From the NCBI RefSeq assembly GCF_001640805.2, contig NC_066833.1:6652814-6716813 (forward strand): a stretch of DNA of 64,000 bases, written 5' to 3'. The DNA comes from Lates calcarifer (lineage: Eukaryota; Chordata; Actinopteri; Centropomidae). The notes under the pieces are model-generated. The model saw nothing but the letters and a program-made list of their open reading frames with translations. It ran no database searches and was not told where the DNA came from. The translations under genes and the position numbers were made by a program. Positions 21,589-54,200 of this stretch are shown here, in pieces; position 1 is the first letter of the stretch, and each line of letters begins with the position of its first letter.

Positions 21589-23782
21589 GATCTCGGTCAC
21601 TTTTGGGGACACTACATAGATTTCTTGGAAACTTAACGTAACCTCAACCACAGCTGTATTATGACTATGCCGTAAAATAAAATAAATCACGTAAATTCAA
21701 CTTAATCCGGAGGAGTAACAGTATCAACAACTCATATAAAATAAAAGTTAATGACACATCAGACACAGACACATATAGCAGTTATGTAAAATAAGGATTA
21801 ACAGGGTTGTCTTCATACACACAGCGTAATAAGGTGTTTTTACCTAATTACCTAATTTCCTACTAGTTTTACTTCTTTTAATTCCTCTTTTTGTTTGTAC
21901 TCCTCTTATATTTTTTTATTTACATATTGATTACTAGCATGCCAAAAGCCCCATTTCATTAGATCTCAATTTATTATGGTAAGAACAGTATCAGTGATCA
22001 GTATCAATGGTGTCTTATAGGGGACTATTTGTGTAAAGAACTTTATTATTTTAGTTTACCCTGAGTGCACATGGCCCACATTCCCAAATGATTGTAACAT
22101 AAATGGCACACAGCAAATTTGGGAGCTTGGGCCAAATAGGGTTATTTCAGCAGGAGTAATGATGGTTAGCTTCTTGGTAAACTAATGAAGCTGTACTGTG
22201 TAGCCTGACATGTAGTTTACTTCACAGGAACTTGGAGACAACAGAATTCACAGTAGACAGAGGTCGGCAGTGTGCATGGAGGTGGGTCCACAGGGGCAGT
22301 ATAGCAAATGTTTGGCCTAAGGTCCCCTGATGGGTTAATCCAATCATGCAAACTACTGGCATGCAAACTACTGGCTCATGCCATGGTGATGATTTATTCT
22401 CTGATAACACAGGTGATACGAGACACACTGATGGGGCTTTGAAAAAAAACAAAACAAAACAAACAAAAAAACAAATAGAAGCTGTGCCGGTACAGTAAGG
22501 GATTCCTTTTAATTTGTGTAAGATTGGCCCTCTTGTAACAGTACAATATATTTTATTATTCTATGTTTTAATGTTTATTTTTAAATCATATTTTACTTTT
22601 GAAAGACTGACAAATAAAGTACCAGACAACATCAGAAAACACTGATTTCATTTGTTGGCTTTTGTTTCTCTAAAGGATTGGTTCACAGTTTCATAACCCT
22701 GTCTTAAAACAGTAGTCAGGCACCCTTATGAAGACTACAACATGTTTCGCCATCATTCCTCCTGTTTATACTGGCTATCAACATGCTATTCTAATGCATG
22801 TTCAATGTAAGGTATTAAAGACAAAATCCAGAGTCCCCCCTGTGTAAAAATACATTGCACAGTTTATCTGAAGTCAACATATGGTTTCACCAGTCTGAGT
22901 TAAACAAATCAAGTAGATATCTTCCAAAGTTATAGTCTTTTTAGTACAAACTTCAGCCTTTGTGTTTCCCTGGACAGTCTTGCTGAGCTATAAAGAAAGG
23001 AGAGTAATACAAAGAAGTTGGTAGATTTTGTCACCCATCACATACACTGATCTGAAAATGGATCCTTCTAGGCCAAGTATGCAAATAAGGGATGATAACA
23101 GCCAGCAAAACCTGTTTTAGTGTTGATCTGGGCATAATTGTTTTAAGACAGATTTGAAAAATGTGAACATAATTCTTTACGAGATAGAAATTTAAAGAAA
23201 TATATAGATTTTTGTCAGGAAATCACACATTGGTCTATTTTGGTCTATGGAATATTAGAACTTACCATCAGCTGTGGTGTGTCTCCTTTGCTGTATTATT
23301 ATTTGCAATTCTCCCTTTTGGGTCATCTGGTTTGACCCAAGAGGCAGTTTTTTCTAATAAAAAAATAATATTCTGCGCTTATTATAAATCAATGTGAATG
23401 TTACACATCAACTTAAAATGTAAAATGTACGCAATTTTTATATGCTCTTAATTCGCCATTTGAACGAGAAATTGAATTAAATGGCTGGAAAATCTGAACA
23501 TTTTGTCTTTGTACTTTTCAAGTTAATGAATGGACTGAATTACAAAAAACCTTCGTGTGATAATGATCATATTGGACACACACACTGTGTTAGCTCAACA
23601 GCCAATCACTGGAGGGCTAGTGGCGCTATGCCGGAACTGGCGGAAGGGAAAGTTGGTGAAATGCGGAAGACGAGAAAATAAAACGAAGAGCTCTCACTTT
23701 GTCCCTGTTTTGTAGGAACCAGAAACGTAATTAATTTGCCGATGCTGTAATTGTTGTAGTTCTTTAGCAATTACCATACAAA

Positions 23783-23783
<1 letters not shown>

Positions 23784-23833
<50 letters not shown>

Positions 23834-23857
23834 CTCTCTCCCTCTCCCTCTCTCTCA
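23784..23857. repeat. (CT)n microsatellite
   Basis: About 37 CT units with interruptions near the right end, 0.9 kb upstream of the tbc1d8 start codon. Confidence 0.95.
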
Positions 23858-24766
23858 AAAAAAGAAGCATTTTAATAATAACACATTGAAGATCAAAACA
23901 ACACAAACGAGCTGTGCTGAAAATCTTCTTTTTAAATAACAAATAATTACTACTGTACATCCCCTATTTTTTTAAACATTTTATATGAGTGTTGCATCTT
24001 TCAGATCGTTGTTATTTTTTATATTGTAGAAAAATTTGACAGTCCCAATGACAATTCAGTTAATTTGTTGCATTATCTCTTGGGTCAAATCTGAGGAAGT
24101 GTCTTTTTTAATAACACCACTGGGGGGCATCAAGGCTAGAATCTCATACAAGGGCTTTAAATTCAGAAATAAATTTGCTTCAAGTGTAAGCATTCCAGAA
24201 ATTTTATTTTCTCTCAGATAAATGCACCATAATGAGCTGTGGGCAGTTTGGGGCTTTTGTCTTGCTACCTATTTGTCTTCTTTACCCATTGTGAAAATTA
24301 ATGGGGTTTATGGGTTTGATGCAATTTGTAATCTCTTTCTTATATTATAAAAAAAGAAAAGTTGAGATCATCAAACTGCCAAATAGAAGATTCCTGACAA
24401 TCTGTTGAGGAAGAAGATTGAACATAGTATTTATTTCATTTATGTTTGCCAGACAATTACTGTGAGGTTACTGTTAGCTTTTTGTGCACGTTAAAGAGTG
24501 AGCCATCGTCTCAAATAGACGATCTTTGTCTGGTGTGTACAGCTGCTGTAAATCGGGCGTGGGGGAGCAGACGTGAGGCTAGGAAGTCTGTGAAACCTGC
24601 AGCTGTCGGAAGCGCAGGATAGTCATGGATAAACCCGAAAACCCCCCACAGTAGGATCGACCAGGCCGCTCCCGAGCCGGAGGACAGGCAGAGAAAACTT
24701 TGTATACCGCCGCTGCAGAGACCGAGACGGCGTAGGGCTTCCTCCGGTCCCTCCCTGCTGGACGAA

Positions 24767-45544
<20,778 letters not shown>

Positions 45545-47174
45545 TGTGAACAATGGACCTCTGAGCCACAGCAAAAGCCAAATTTCTCATGAAGAAAACC
45601 AGACCATCAGTATCATTTGACAGAATGTGACAGAACATAGTGGCTTCAAATTCAGAAGCTAACCAGGAAGCTAAAGAGCCTTAAATTTATCGGTGACATT
45701 TAATAAATCAATAGTACGACTGTCTTGCAACACAAGAGCCTGTGACACCCTGATTGACTTCTGCCTGTAATTGACAATATATTGAGCCACAGAGACAGAT
45801 TTCAAGCTCCAGATCTGAGCAGCAGCACAAGTAATGACCATGGTCATTTTGTGCAATGGACATTGACAAATTATAATTATTGCCTTCTGAAGTCACCATG
45901 AGGATGCCTGCAATTAAAAAAATCTGTACCTACTTTCAGTTATTAGGCACCCCTGATAAAGTGTTTACAACTTGTGGCTAATATTAAAAGTTAATAAAGA
46001 ATTTACTAATGCTTTTATAGATTAGTTACAAGCCATTCATTTGATTGTGAAACATCACTGGTGAGTCATTAAGTCAAATCATAATAGTGTAATTAATAAA
46101 GGGTGTTTCACTTTCTAATAAGCCATGAAGTCTGTTGTCATAAAGCTTTCCCACTTCATATTAAACCAATGGCCAAAAATAGTAAACTGCTGTTTAAAAT
46201 GTGAAGGATTTTTACCACCATCCAACAGATAAAGGTCAAAAGTCAAACAGTCCGTGGGAGAGGGTAGCTGATAAACTAGTTAAAAAGACAAGCAAGTGTC
46301 CTGCTGGAGGAGGATAAAGGTTAATAACTTGTCCATAAAGTATTAGTATATGATACTCATAAACCCTTTATAAAGGCTGCCTTATTAGAAGGTTGTAATA
46401 GTAATCATTACAAACAATAATGCAGCATTAAGGACAAATCTAGCATGTACTGAGGTTTTTTTTGTTTGTTGTTTGTTTTTTTGTTTTTACTGATTTTTTT
46501 AACTTCTGTTTCTTTAATATCAAATGTTTTCATATGCACGCACCTCAATTAAAGATATTTTTAAAGCTTTTTAAGAACACTGGAAAATAACCTACAGTGG
46601 TATAAAACAGTCACAGAAAGTAGAAAAAAGGCAAAATTGATGGAATTGTCTTTCAAATAAAACACATTGCATAAAGACATTACTTCTCTTTTTTCTGTCT
46701 ATACAAGTAAAACTTGACTTTATAATGAGACTGAACTGGCTTTGTTTTCAGTCTGACAACAGTCTGTGCCGCTGCAATGTCAATCTCACACTGATCACCA
46801 TTTTTGTGCCCATTTCCCAATCTTAATTTTGCTGGTTCTGTTGAGGTCCCTATTCTTGAGCACACCTACAAGGCTGAGACTGGTTAGTTAGTTTTTTTTT
46901 TAACCATGGAAAAAGCTGTCAGTGGGCACAACACCAGTGATGTGGGCAGTGAAACAATGGCAGAGAAAAACCATGTTAATGTGATGCTTGAAGGCCAAGT
47001 CTCTGAACACAGTGGAAATGTTGAAACATAAATTCACAGAAACATCTCCACAAATTGACAGAGAAATCACAGATATTAGCACAGTTATCAACATTATAAA
47101 TACAAGCAGCTGCATTTTCAAAAGTATCTCAGAATGAAAAGAAGGAGGCAGAGTGCTGCAGGAGCTTGGTGTGC
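45545..47174. other. tbc1d8 3' UTR and intergenic region between convergent tbc1d8 and neb
   Basis: Candidate tbc1d8 polyadenylation signals AATAAA occur at 45702-45707 and 45993-45998. The remainder is AT-rich non-coding DNA with no gene recognised. Confidence 0.6.
45702..45707 (+). terminator. Candidate tbc1d8 polyadenylation signal
   Basis: AATAAA 158 nt after the stop codon. A second AATAAA lies at 45993-45998; which one is used cannot be decided from sequence alone. Confidence 0.45.
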
Positions 47175-47180
47175 TTTATT
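47175..47180 (-). terminator. Candidate neb polyadenylation signal
   Basis: TTTATT on the + strand reads AATAAA on the minus strand, about 680 nt downstream of the nebulin stop codon. Confidence 0.4.
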
Positions 47181-49101
47181 AGCTACTGATTAGGTAGAGG
47201 ACATGCCTTAACCCAGGACCTAAATAATCGGAAGAAACAAAACACACATTCTACTAATGGCCAGCCTTCAGTGTAAAGGAGGGAAGACTGAGGCTTGTCT
47301 CATACAATTCTTCAGGAGTGGTTTAATCATGGAGGAGGTAGATGGTAACTGACTCCTTATAAGTGTCGTTATTTTAATCATTTTCTTTCTCTCTCCATAG
47401 AACTTCCATTAAAGGCATAATTAGAACTACTTGAGCCCATTGTTCCTATGAGAAAATACTCTCTCAGTACTCGGACAAAAATGTTTTATATATATTAAAT
47501 ATTTTTGAAATTTACAAAATAATGGGCCAGAAAGTACTGTATATTAGTGAGTCTTGCATTTCTAAGATGGTGTCTTAGAACACTAAATCTAAAATAGGCA
47601 TAGTATGTATAATCAGAAATATTTATATGTGTCATGTCATAATACTTAATTCACATCCACAGGCAACACGGGCAGCAGCATATGAATGATAACAGCCTTA
47701 CCAACAAGAATAACAACACAGTTCAAATACAGACCTACAAGAAACTAAAAGCTACACATTGCACTAAGCCACAGTTGTGATCACAGGAAGACCAATCAGT
47801 TTGCCCTGTGGATGTGTCTCGCCCATTCTGGAGGGACGATGGGCGGGCTTTGTCTTTAAATTGCCTCAACGTAGTTGGCTGGCAGCATACCGGTCTTGCC
47901 AGTGCGCTGCACAGTACCGTACATCCACCCCTCGTCAATGGACTGCACGTTAACGATGACATCGCCATCCTTGAAGGACACCTCATCACTGTCGGCTGCA
48001 GCATAGTCATACATGGCACGCACAGTTTTCTGCAGAGAGTACAGAGAAGTAAATCAGAATCAGTGTGTTTAAATAGTGGTGTGCGAGAGTTTAAAGGATA
48101 AGGTTGGTGATATTCCATATTTTTGTAAATGTAAACAAATAACATAAATATACAAGACTCCCACTGCTGAAAATAGTCCCCATAAATACACTTAAAGTAG
48201 TATTTAGTAAAACTAACTAACTCAATTCCTGTTTTAGGATTTAAAAAAAATTATAATAAAACTGTATTTGTGACAGATAAAAGATGTACAACTTCAGTAG
48301 GAACTAGTGGACTTGGGACTGATTGTAAGACACAAGGAAGGGATGTTGGAAAGTACTAAAATGATGTAATGTAGTGTTTGTTTGATTGAGATTTGTAAAC
48401 AAAAGGAAAAATATAGAAAAAATGCTTTATCCTTCAATCTGAGTTTTAATGTTATGCTAAATCTATGTTAGGTGTTTGACTGTCCATTCATAAGTTAGCA
48501 TGTAACTAAACATGACAGTAGCTTCTTTGCACCATGAGAGTAACGCTTCTCTCCGCAACTACAAAGAGATGTAAATGTTAAATAATACAATAAAATGTGG
48601 TGCAAGTCACAATGCTTAACATAAAAATCATTTTCCATACAATTGTAAGAATTTGAGGATGGTATACTTTTCATGAACTTTTCTTTTGAGATAGTAAATA
48701 TAACTTTAAAGAATGGCACGCTGAAAAGAAGTGTTTCTCTGCCCTCTGTGGTTGAAGGGTTCAAGGTTTTTTCCTCTGAAAACACCCATCAGTGATGCAG
48801 TGATGTATCAGTGACAGGGTCCTGGAATACATTTCTATATCACTGCAGCAAGATAAGAGGTTGAACTACTAGAGGTCAGGTCAGCAAAAACATTTTCAGG
48901 GGCTGTTCTGTTACTCCAAGGTCTACTAGGCCCTACTAGCTTGTGCAGTGTGTGTAATGTGAATAGTGCTACTAACTCCAGTGGTAGAGGGGTGTGAGGG
49001 GATGGAGGAGACTGTGGTCTGCTGGGTGGCTACTGATGATGACCTCTGCTGCACCTCTACAGTCTTAGCATGCTGGTAGCCTGCAGATGAAAAAAAAACA
49101 T

Positions 49102-49148
<47 letters not shown>

Positions 49149-51154
49149 CACAGATAAGGCACAGTCTAATGAGGGTTTGTTAAAACAATGTGATTTGTGG
49201 TATTAAAGACTCTGTAACACATCATTCTGTATTGTGCATTTGTTGTGGTGTTTGTTGTAGTGATGCTGAATCATTACCCATAGAGGAGGCCATGAAGCCA
49301 TTGCTATAGAGGGACATGTGGTGGTCAGCATCCTGGGATACCTCAGACTTTTCATCAGCCATGCCACTCAAAGCACTGGTGGAGCGGGAGTGCTCCTTGC
49401 TGCGACGCTGAGCTTGCACTGTCAGAATAGTGATATATTTTGTCAGTGAATGCTTGATAATATAATATGATATACAGTAGATGTAATCTTAGCGATGTGC
49501 ACAAGTACCTTAGGCCTTCCTCAGAACAATGGCCCTTCAGTGTTAACTCTGTTGACTGTCACCTGACTCTCACCTGACTACCTCACAACTTCAACACTGG
49601 GAATCACTATGCATTGCTAAATCAATTGATTGCAGATCTAAAATGTTCATTTCCTACAAATGAAATGCCTTTGTGAAACAACAAATGAGGCCCTATATGA
49701 ATGATTTGTGCATATAAACAGTAAATAAATGCTGTAAACATTTTCCCAGGTGGATAATTAACTAATACTTTCTATACATGGTTACAGCTATATTATATTT
49801 GATCAATCTTTCATTAACTGTCTTTACACAGGTTTTGTATTCTTCAAAGGAGTAGTTGTATCTGTTTAAAAATAAAAATTAATAAACACTTGAACATGTC
49901 CATGAATTTGATTACAACCACATTATACAGTAGAGGGTTATAAAATATTGTTTATATGTTTATATTTGGTTGCTAAATGGGAGGTTAAATTTTTACCAGT
50001 AGACACTAATGGTCAGATTTTTATTCATTTTATTCATTTAGTATTCATTTAGTATTCTATTATTTAAATATCAGAGTGTAATTCACAGGTTGCTACAAAG
50101 CATAGTGAGCTCATTGTCCACACAGGATGAAATTCAGCTTTGCACAGAAGATGCAATATTTTATAAACTCATGGAGTAAATTACCATGAAATTAGCAGAT
50201 CACATGAGCATGAACTAAACCACAGTTACTAATCAAAAACATTCTTAAAATTATATTTACTCCTTTAGACCTATGAAGTGATCCGTCTGAGTTTCTCATC
50301 TCACCTGACATCATGTGCAGACTCCTGGACTGAATGTTGTCCTCAGCAGGGTCGTAGTCAAACACAGAGCCGGGGTTTGTGCGCCACACACGCAGATCTG
50401 GAGGCAAGGAGTCAAATACTGCATCACTGAAGCAATTATTAACTCAAATAACTGGTCTCAATCTGTGGCATACAATATGTCTCAGTCTGTGTATAAAATT
50501 TACCCTAGTTTGTACTTCTCATGTATTACTGGATGGTCATTAAACATTTTCAGCTGTTTTGAAGGTATTTCCAGGATCTTTAAAGACTCTTATGTCATTC
50601 ATTGAAAAAATATTCTCAAGTTTCCCAAGTTTTGATGATCAAAAGTAGCTGCTTAGCTTTGTGAATCAATTGTATTAAATTTTCTTTTATTTAAAAAGCA
50701 CAACAGGACATGGGCCAACAATTTATTATTATAGTATTTATATTGAGTTAACAATTTAATCTACAAAGTCTTCAAAGCCTGTCACTGGGGGGTTTGGCCT
50801 TTCAGTCGAAATGTCTGTACAGCTTTATTTACCATGACACCAGCAGCCCCCAGGCACATAACTAATGACTGTGTTCATCATGCTTGTAACTGTACCAGTG
50901 ATGGTCTCTTGGTCATGCTCCATGGCACGTCTCCTCTCCATCTCCACCACACGCCTCTGGATTCCACGGTAGCTGATGTCGCTGAAGTCCTGGGTGTTCC
51001 TTTTCACACGCTCCGTTACAGGGTCAGAGGTGGTGGGAGTGAAGCTGCCCTTGCTCTTCTCAAAGTCCTCGTGATATCTCACCTGAGGGGCACAAATCAC
51101 AATTCAACAATTCACAATCACAGTAAGAGTTACCACAGTTTATACATGTAACGA

Positions 51155-51223
<69 letters not shown>

Positions 51224-54200
51224 CACACATATATACTGTAAGTATTTATTTACCCCACATTTTCCAAAATCTACATTGCCCAGCTGTTTATTAATGAGCC
51301 ATTATTACAAATAAATTGACTTAAATTGACAGTGACATCATAAACAATTAAGAGATGGACTGCCACATTGTTGGTTTCAGTCTTTTCATGGGAATTGCTG
51401 CTGACCAGAAAAATACAAAATAACACCAGCCTTATCCTTTTAAGTAGGGAACTAGTATGGAAGTAATCTACATAGAGCAGAAATAAACCTCACAGTGCAT
51501 AAACACAATTAAACAAACATCCACAAAATCTTACTCCAGAAATGATGCGCTGGGTCTCCCTGACGCGCCTCATTTCAGGTGTGTCCAGGACAAATGCAGC
51601 CTTGCCCTGGACCTGCTTACGGAAACTGTCAGAGTACAGCACCTAGTGGAAAGTGAGGACAGGACAGTGGAGGAGCAGAAGGCACACAGTGAGTGTCTGA
51701 AATGTTTTAAACCAGAATCTACCATACAGTAGCCATTAGCATCCACAGCTCAAAGGGTGTGGCAGAGAGACTGAATGATAAGAATACACACACAGCTACT
51801 GGCAGACAGAGCTGGGGTATTACTGGGATTTCAGACAAATTAATGAGCAGGGAGACATTTATTAAGAGGTTGAAGTATTAAATGAAACAGGATTATGTCC
51901 CAGTCTTCAGTGGGAAGGTGACAAGGGAACAAGATGGAGTGGAGTAGTTTCAACAACAGGAGAGGTTAGCGGTGATGATGTGCACAGACACACCACAGCT
52001 GGTGGTACTAAACACATTTAAAAGAGAGCACAGTGGGGAGAATTAATATGATTAACTAGAGCCAGGGGACAAGTCAGTTAGAAAAGGGTTAACATGGGGT
52101 AGAACATTTCTTTGGTAGAATATGCTCTTGCAGTGGTTCTGAAAGTACCGAGCTAATGTTTTCTTGGTTCCTTTTGACTCGCTCCATCTCTGGAGTAAAC
52201 ACCACAGGGGTTCCCTTGGCTGAACTGTCTTTATACAACACCTACAGGACAGAAGCACAGTGCCCCAAGGGGACAGTCAGACACTCTGAACCATACACAG
52301 ACCACACACCTATAGGACTGGTTTCATAGACTTGGATTAACCTTGAAATCTCTGAGAGAAGATACAGACAGAGCAATTTTCAGGAAATGTTCAAGATTAA
52401 TTAGTCTTAGAGAAGGAACTGTTTTCAGTTTTCACAATTTTTGCTTTGGAATATATTGAAAAAGAGTCTGAGAAATTGGTCCTATAGAGTGATTCATCCT
52501 GGTAGCTCCAGTCGACCACCTAGGATCTCTGTTGAGATAAACACATTCCTTATGCTTCAGCAGGAGATTTAGCTGTCATTTGCTGTGAAGTGGAAATTAA
52601 CTTAGCAGCTCGCAGGTGCTTTGTGTGAAGAAAGCTGGGCTGCAGGTTAGAAAACACTGTACAGGCCTTAGAAGAGGGTGTCACTCAGCTTGAGGGGTTG
52701 ATGGTTGAGGATTAAAGATGATTTGAAAAAGTAAAGGGAGAAAAGGAAAAAAAAATGTGTGGATGAAGGTTATAGTTGCATTAAGTGGTGATAAAGGCAG
52801 GGTTGGAGCTCAAGAAACTGCTGTGCCTTGAATGGAGATGGATGAGCAAGAGGTGACTAAAGCATGAGATGATGGAGGGAGGGGAGGTAGCAAATGGGCT
52901 CATGAGGGGCATTACTGATGGGCACTACTGTCCACTCTCAACAGTTAGGAGCACACGTGGTTTGGTTTTGTTCCACTACCGAGCTGATGTGCTTCTGGGT
53001 TTGTTTGACCCGCTTCACCTCAGGGAGGTCCGGTATGGCTGTTGCTCGACCCAAAGAGTCCTTGTATTTTATCTACCCAACAGACAGTTTGAGTTTCATA
53101 CAGACAAAGTGGAGGAAAACGGTAAAGAGCCAGTCATTCAGCGAAAATTGCAGGAAGACAGAAAGAGACACAGCACAGCACCAAAAATCACAGCAGACAT
53201 GAAACAATGAAATTAAACACACACTTCACTTTTTTCCTGAGAAATGAAGAAGCATGTTAGCTGACCCCGTAGGGCTCATTGGTGTTATGCATGGTGGGTT
53301 TGATGTGACAGTAAGAGTTCAGACATCTAAATGACTGGTAACAGCTCAGAAGAATTGTTATGACAGTGTGTTTCAAGGGAGATGAAGAGTGAGGTAGACA
53401 AATGTGGATGGAGGCAAATGAATATACAGCACAGGAGGATACAGGGTCACTCTGTAGAGTACCGTGCTAATATTTTGCTGATTGCGTTTAACTCTCTCCA
53501 TCTCTGGGGTCTCTGATACTGATGTGCCTTGTCCCACTCCTTCTTTGTACTGAAGCTTTAAATGAGATAGCACAAAAAAGTCAAATGTGCTGGTAATACA
53601 CTAAAAGGAGTTTAGTTAGTTAGTTTTGAATTTAGGAAGGGAGGAAATGTGAAAAAAAATTAAAAGAAAAAAATGCAGAAAAAAAAATTGTTTTTGTGGA
53701 AATGTGAATTCAAAATTAAGTCATCAACCAAAGCTGGCAAAGAAGAGTGATGTATGGAACTTAATTAGGATGGAGGAGGGGAAACCAGTACTTGAAAAAA
53801 CATGAAAGGTAATGTCTGGTAGACTTTTAGACAAGAGGAAAATGGCAGGAATTTTGAGGGATGATTTTAAGAGGATAATATAATGGTCACTGCAGGTCTG
53901 TTCCTCTACCAAGCTGATATTCTTCTGGGTTTCTCTGACCCGCTTCACCTCAGGGAGATCTGGTATAGAAGTGCCTTGACCCACAGAATCCTTGTACTGT
54001 ATCTGCCCAGTGCATAAATTACACAGGTTCAGAGTAAGACAGGGACAAACAAAAGCACAATATGTACAGTAGACACAGACATGTCCATCCATTCAGAACA
54101 ACAACGTACACTTTACAACAACTGACAATAAAAAGTAATTACTCACAATAATTTCACATATTTTAGTGGTAGTTGGCAATAAGTAAAGATGTGAAATATT

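Larger units (their letters stand above)
21183..24766. other. Shared upstream region between divergent pdcl3 and tbc1d8
   Basis: A 3.6-kb interval between the two start codons. The pdcl3 5' UTR lies just above 21182. A CA microsatellite is at 21556-21585 and a long CT microsatellite at 23784-23857. A GC- and CpG-richer block from about 24530 to 24890 covers the tbc1d8 5' UTR and first exon and is its likely promoter region. I see no npas2 or rpl31 exon. Confidence 0.65.

Noticed and set aside
23481..23681. 66-codon ATG frame upstream of tbc1d8
   Set aside because: No similarity I can recognise and no splice or promoter context.
47808..48101. 97-codon + strand frame over the nebulin SH3 exon
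   Set aside because: Antisense shadow of a strongly recognisable SH3-coding exon.
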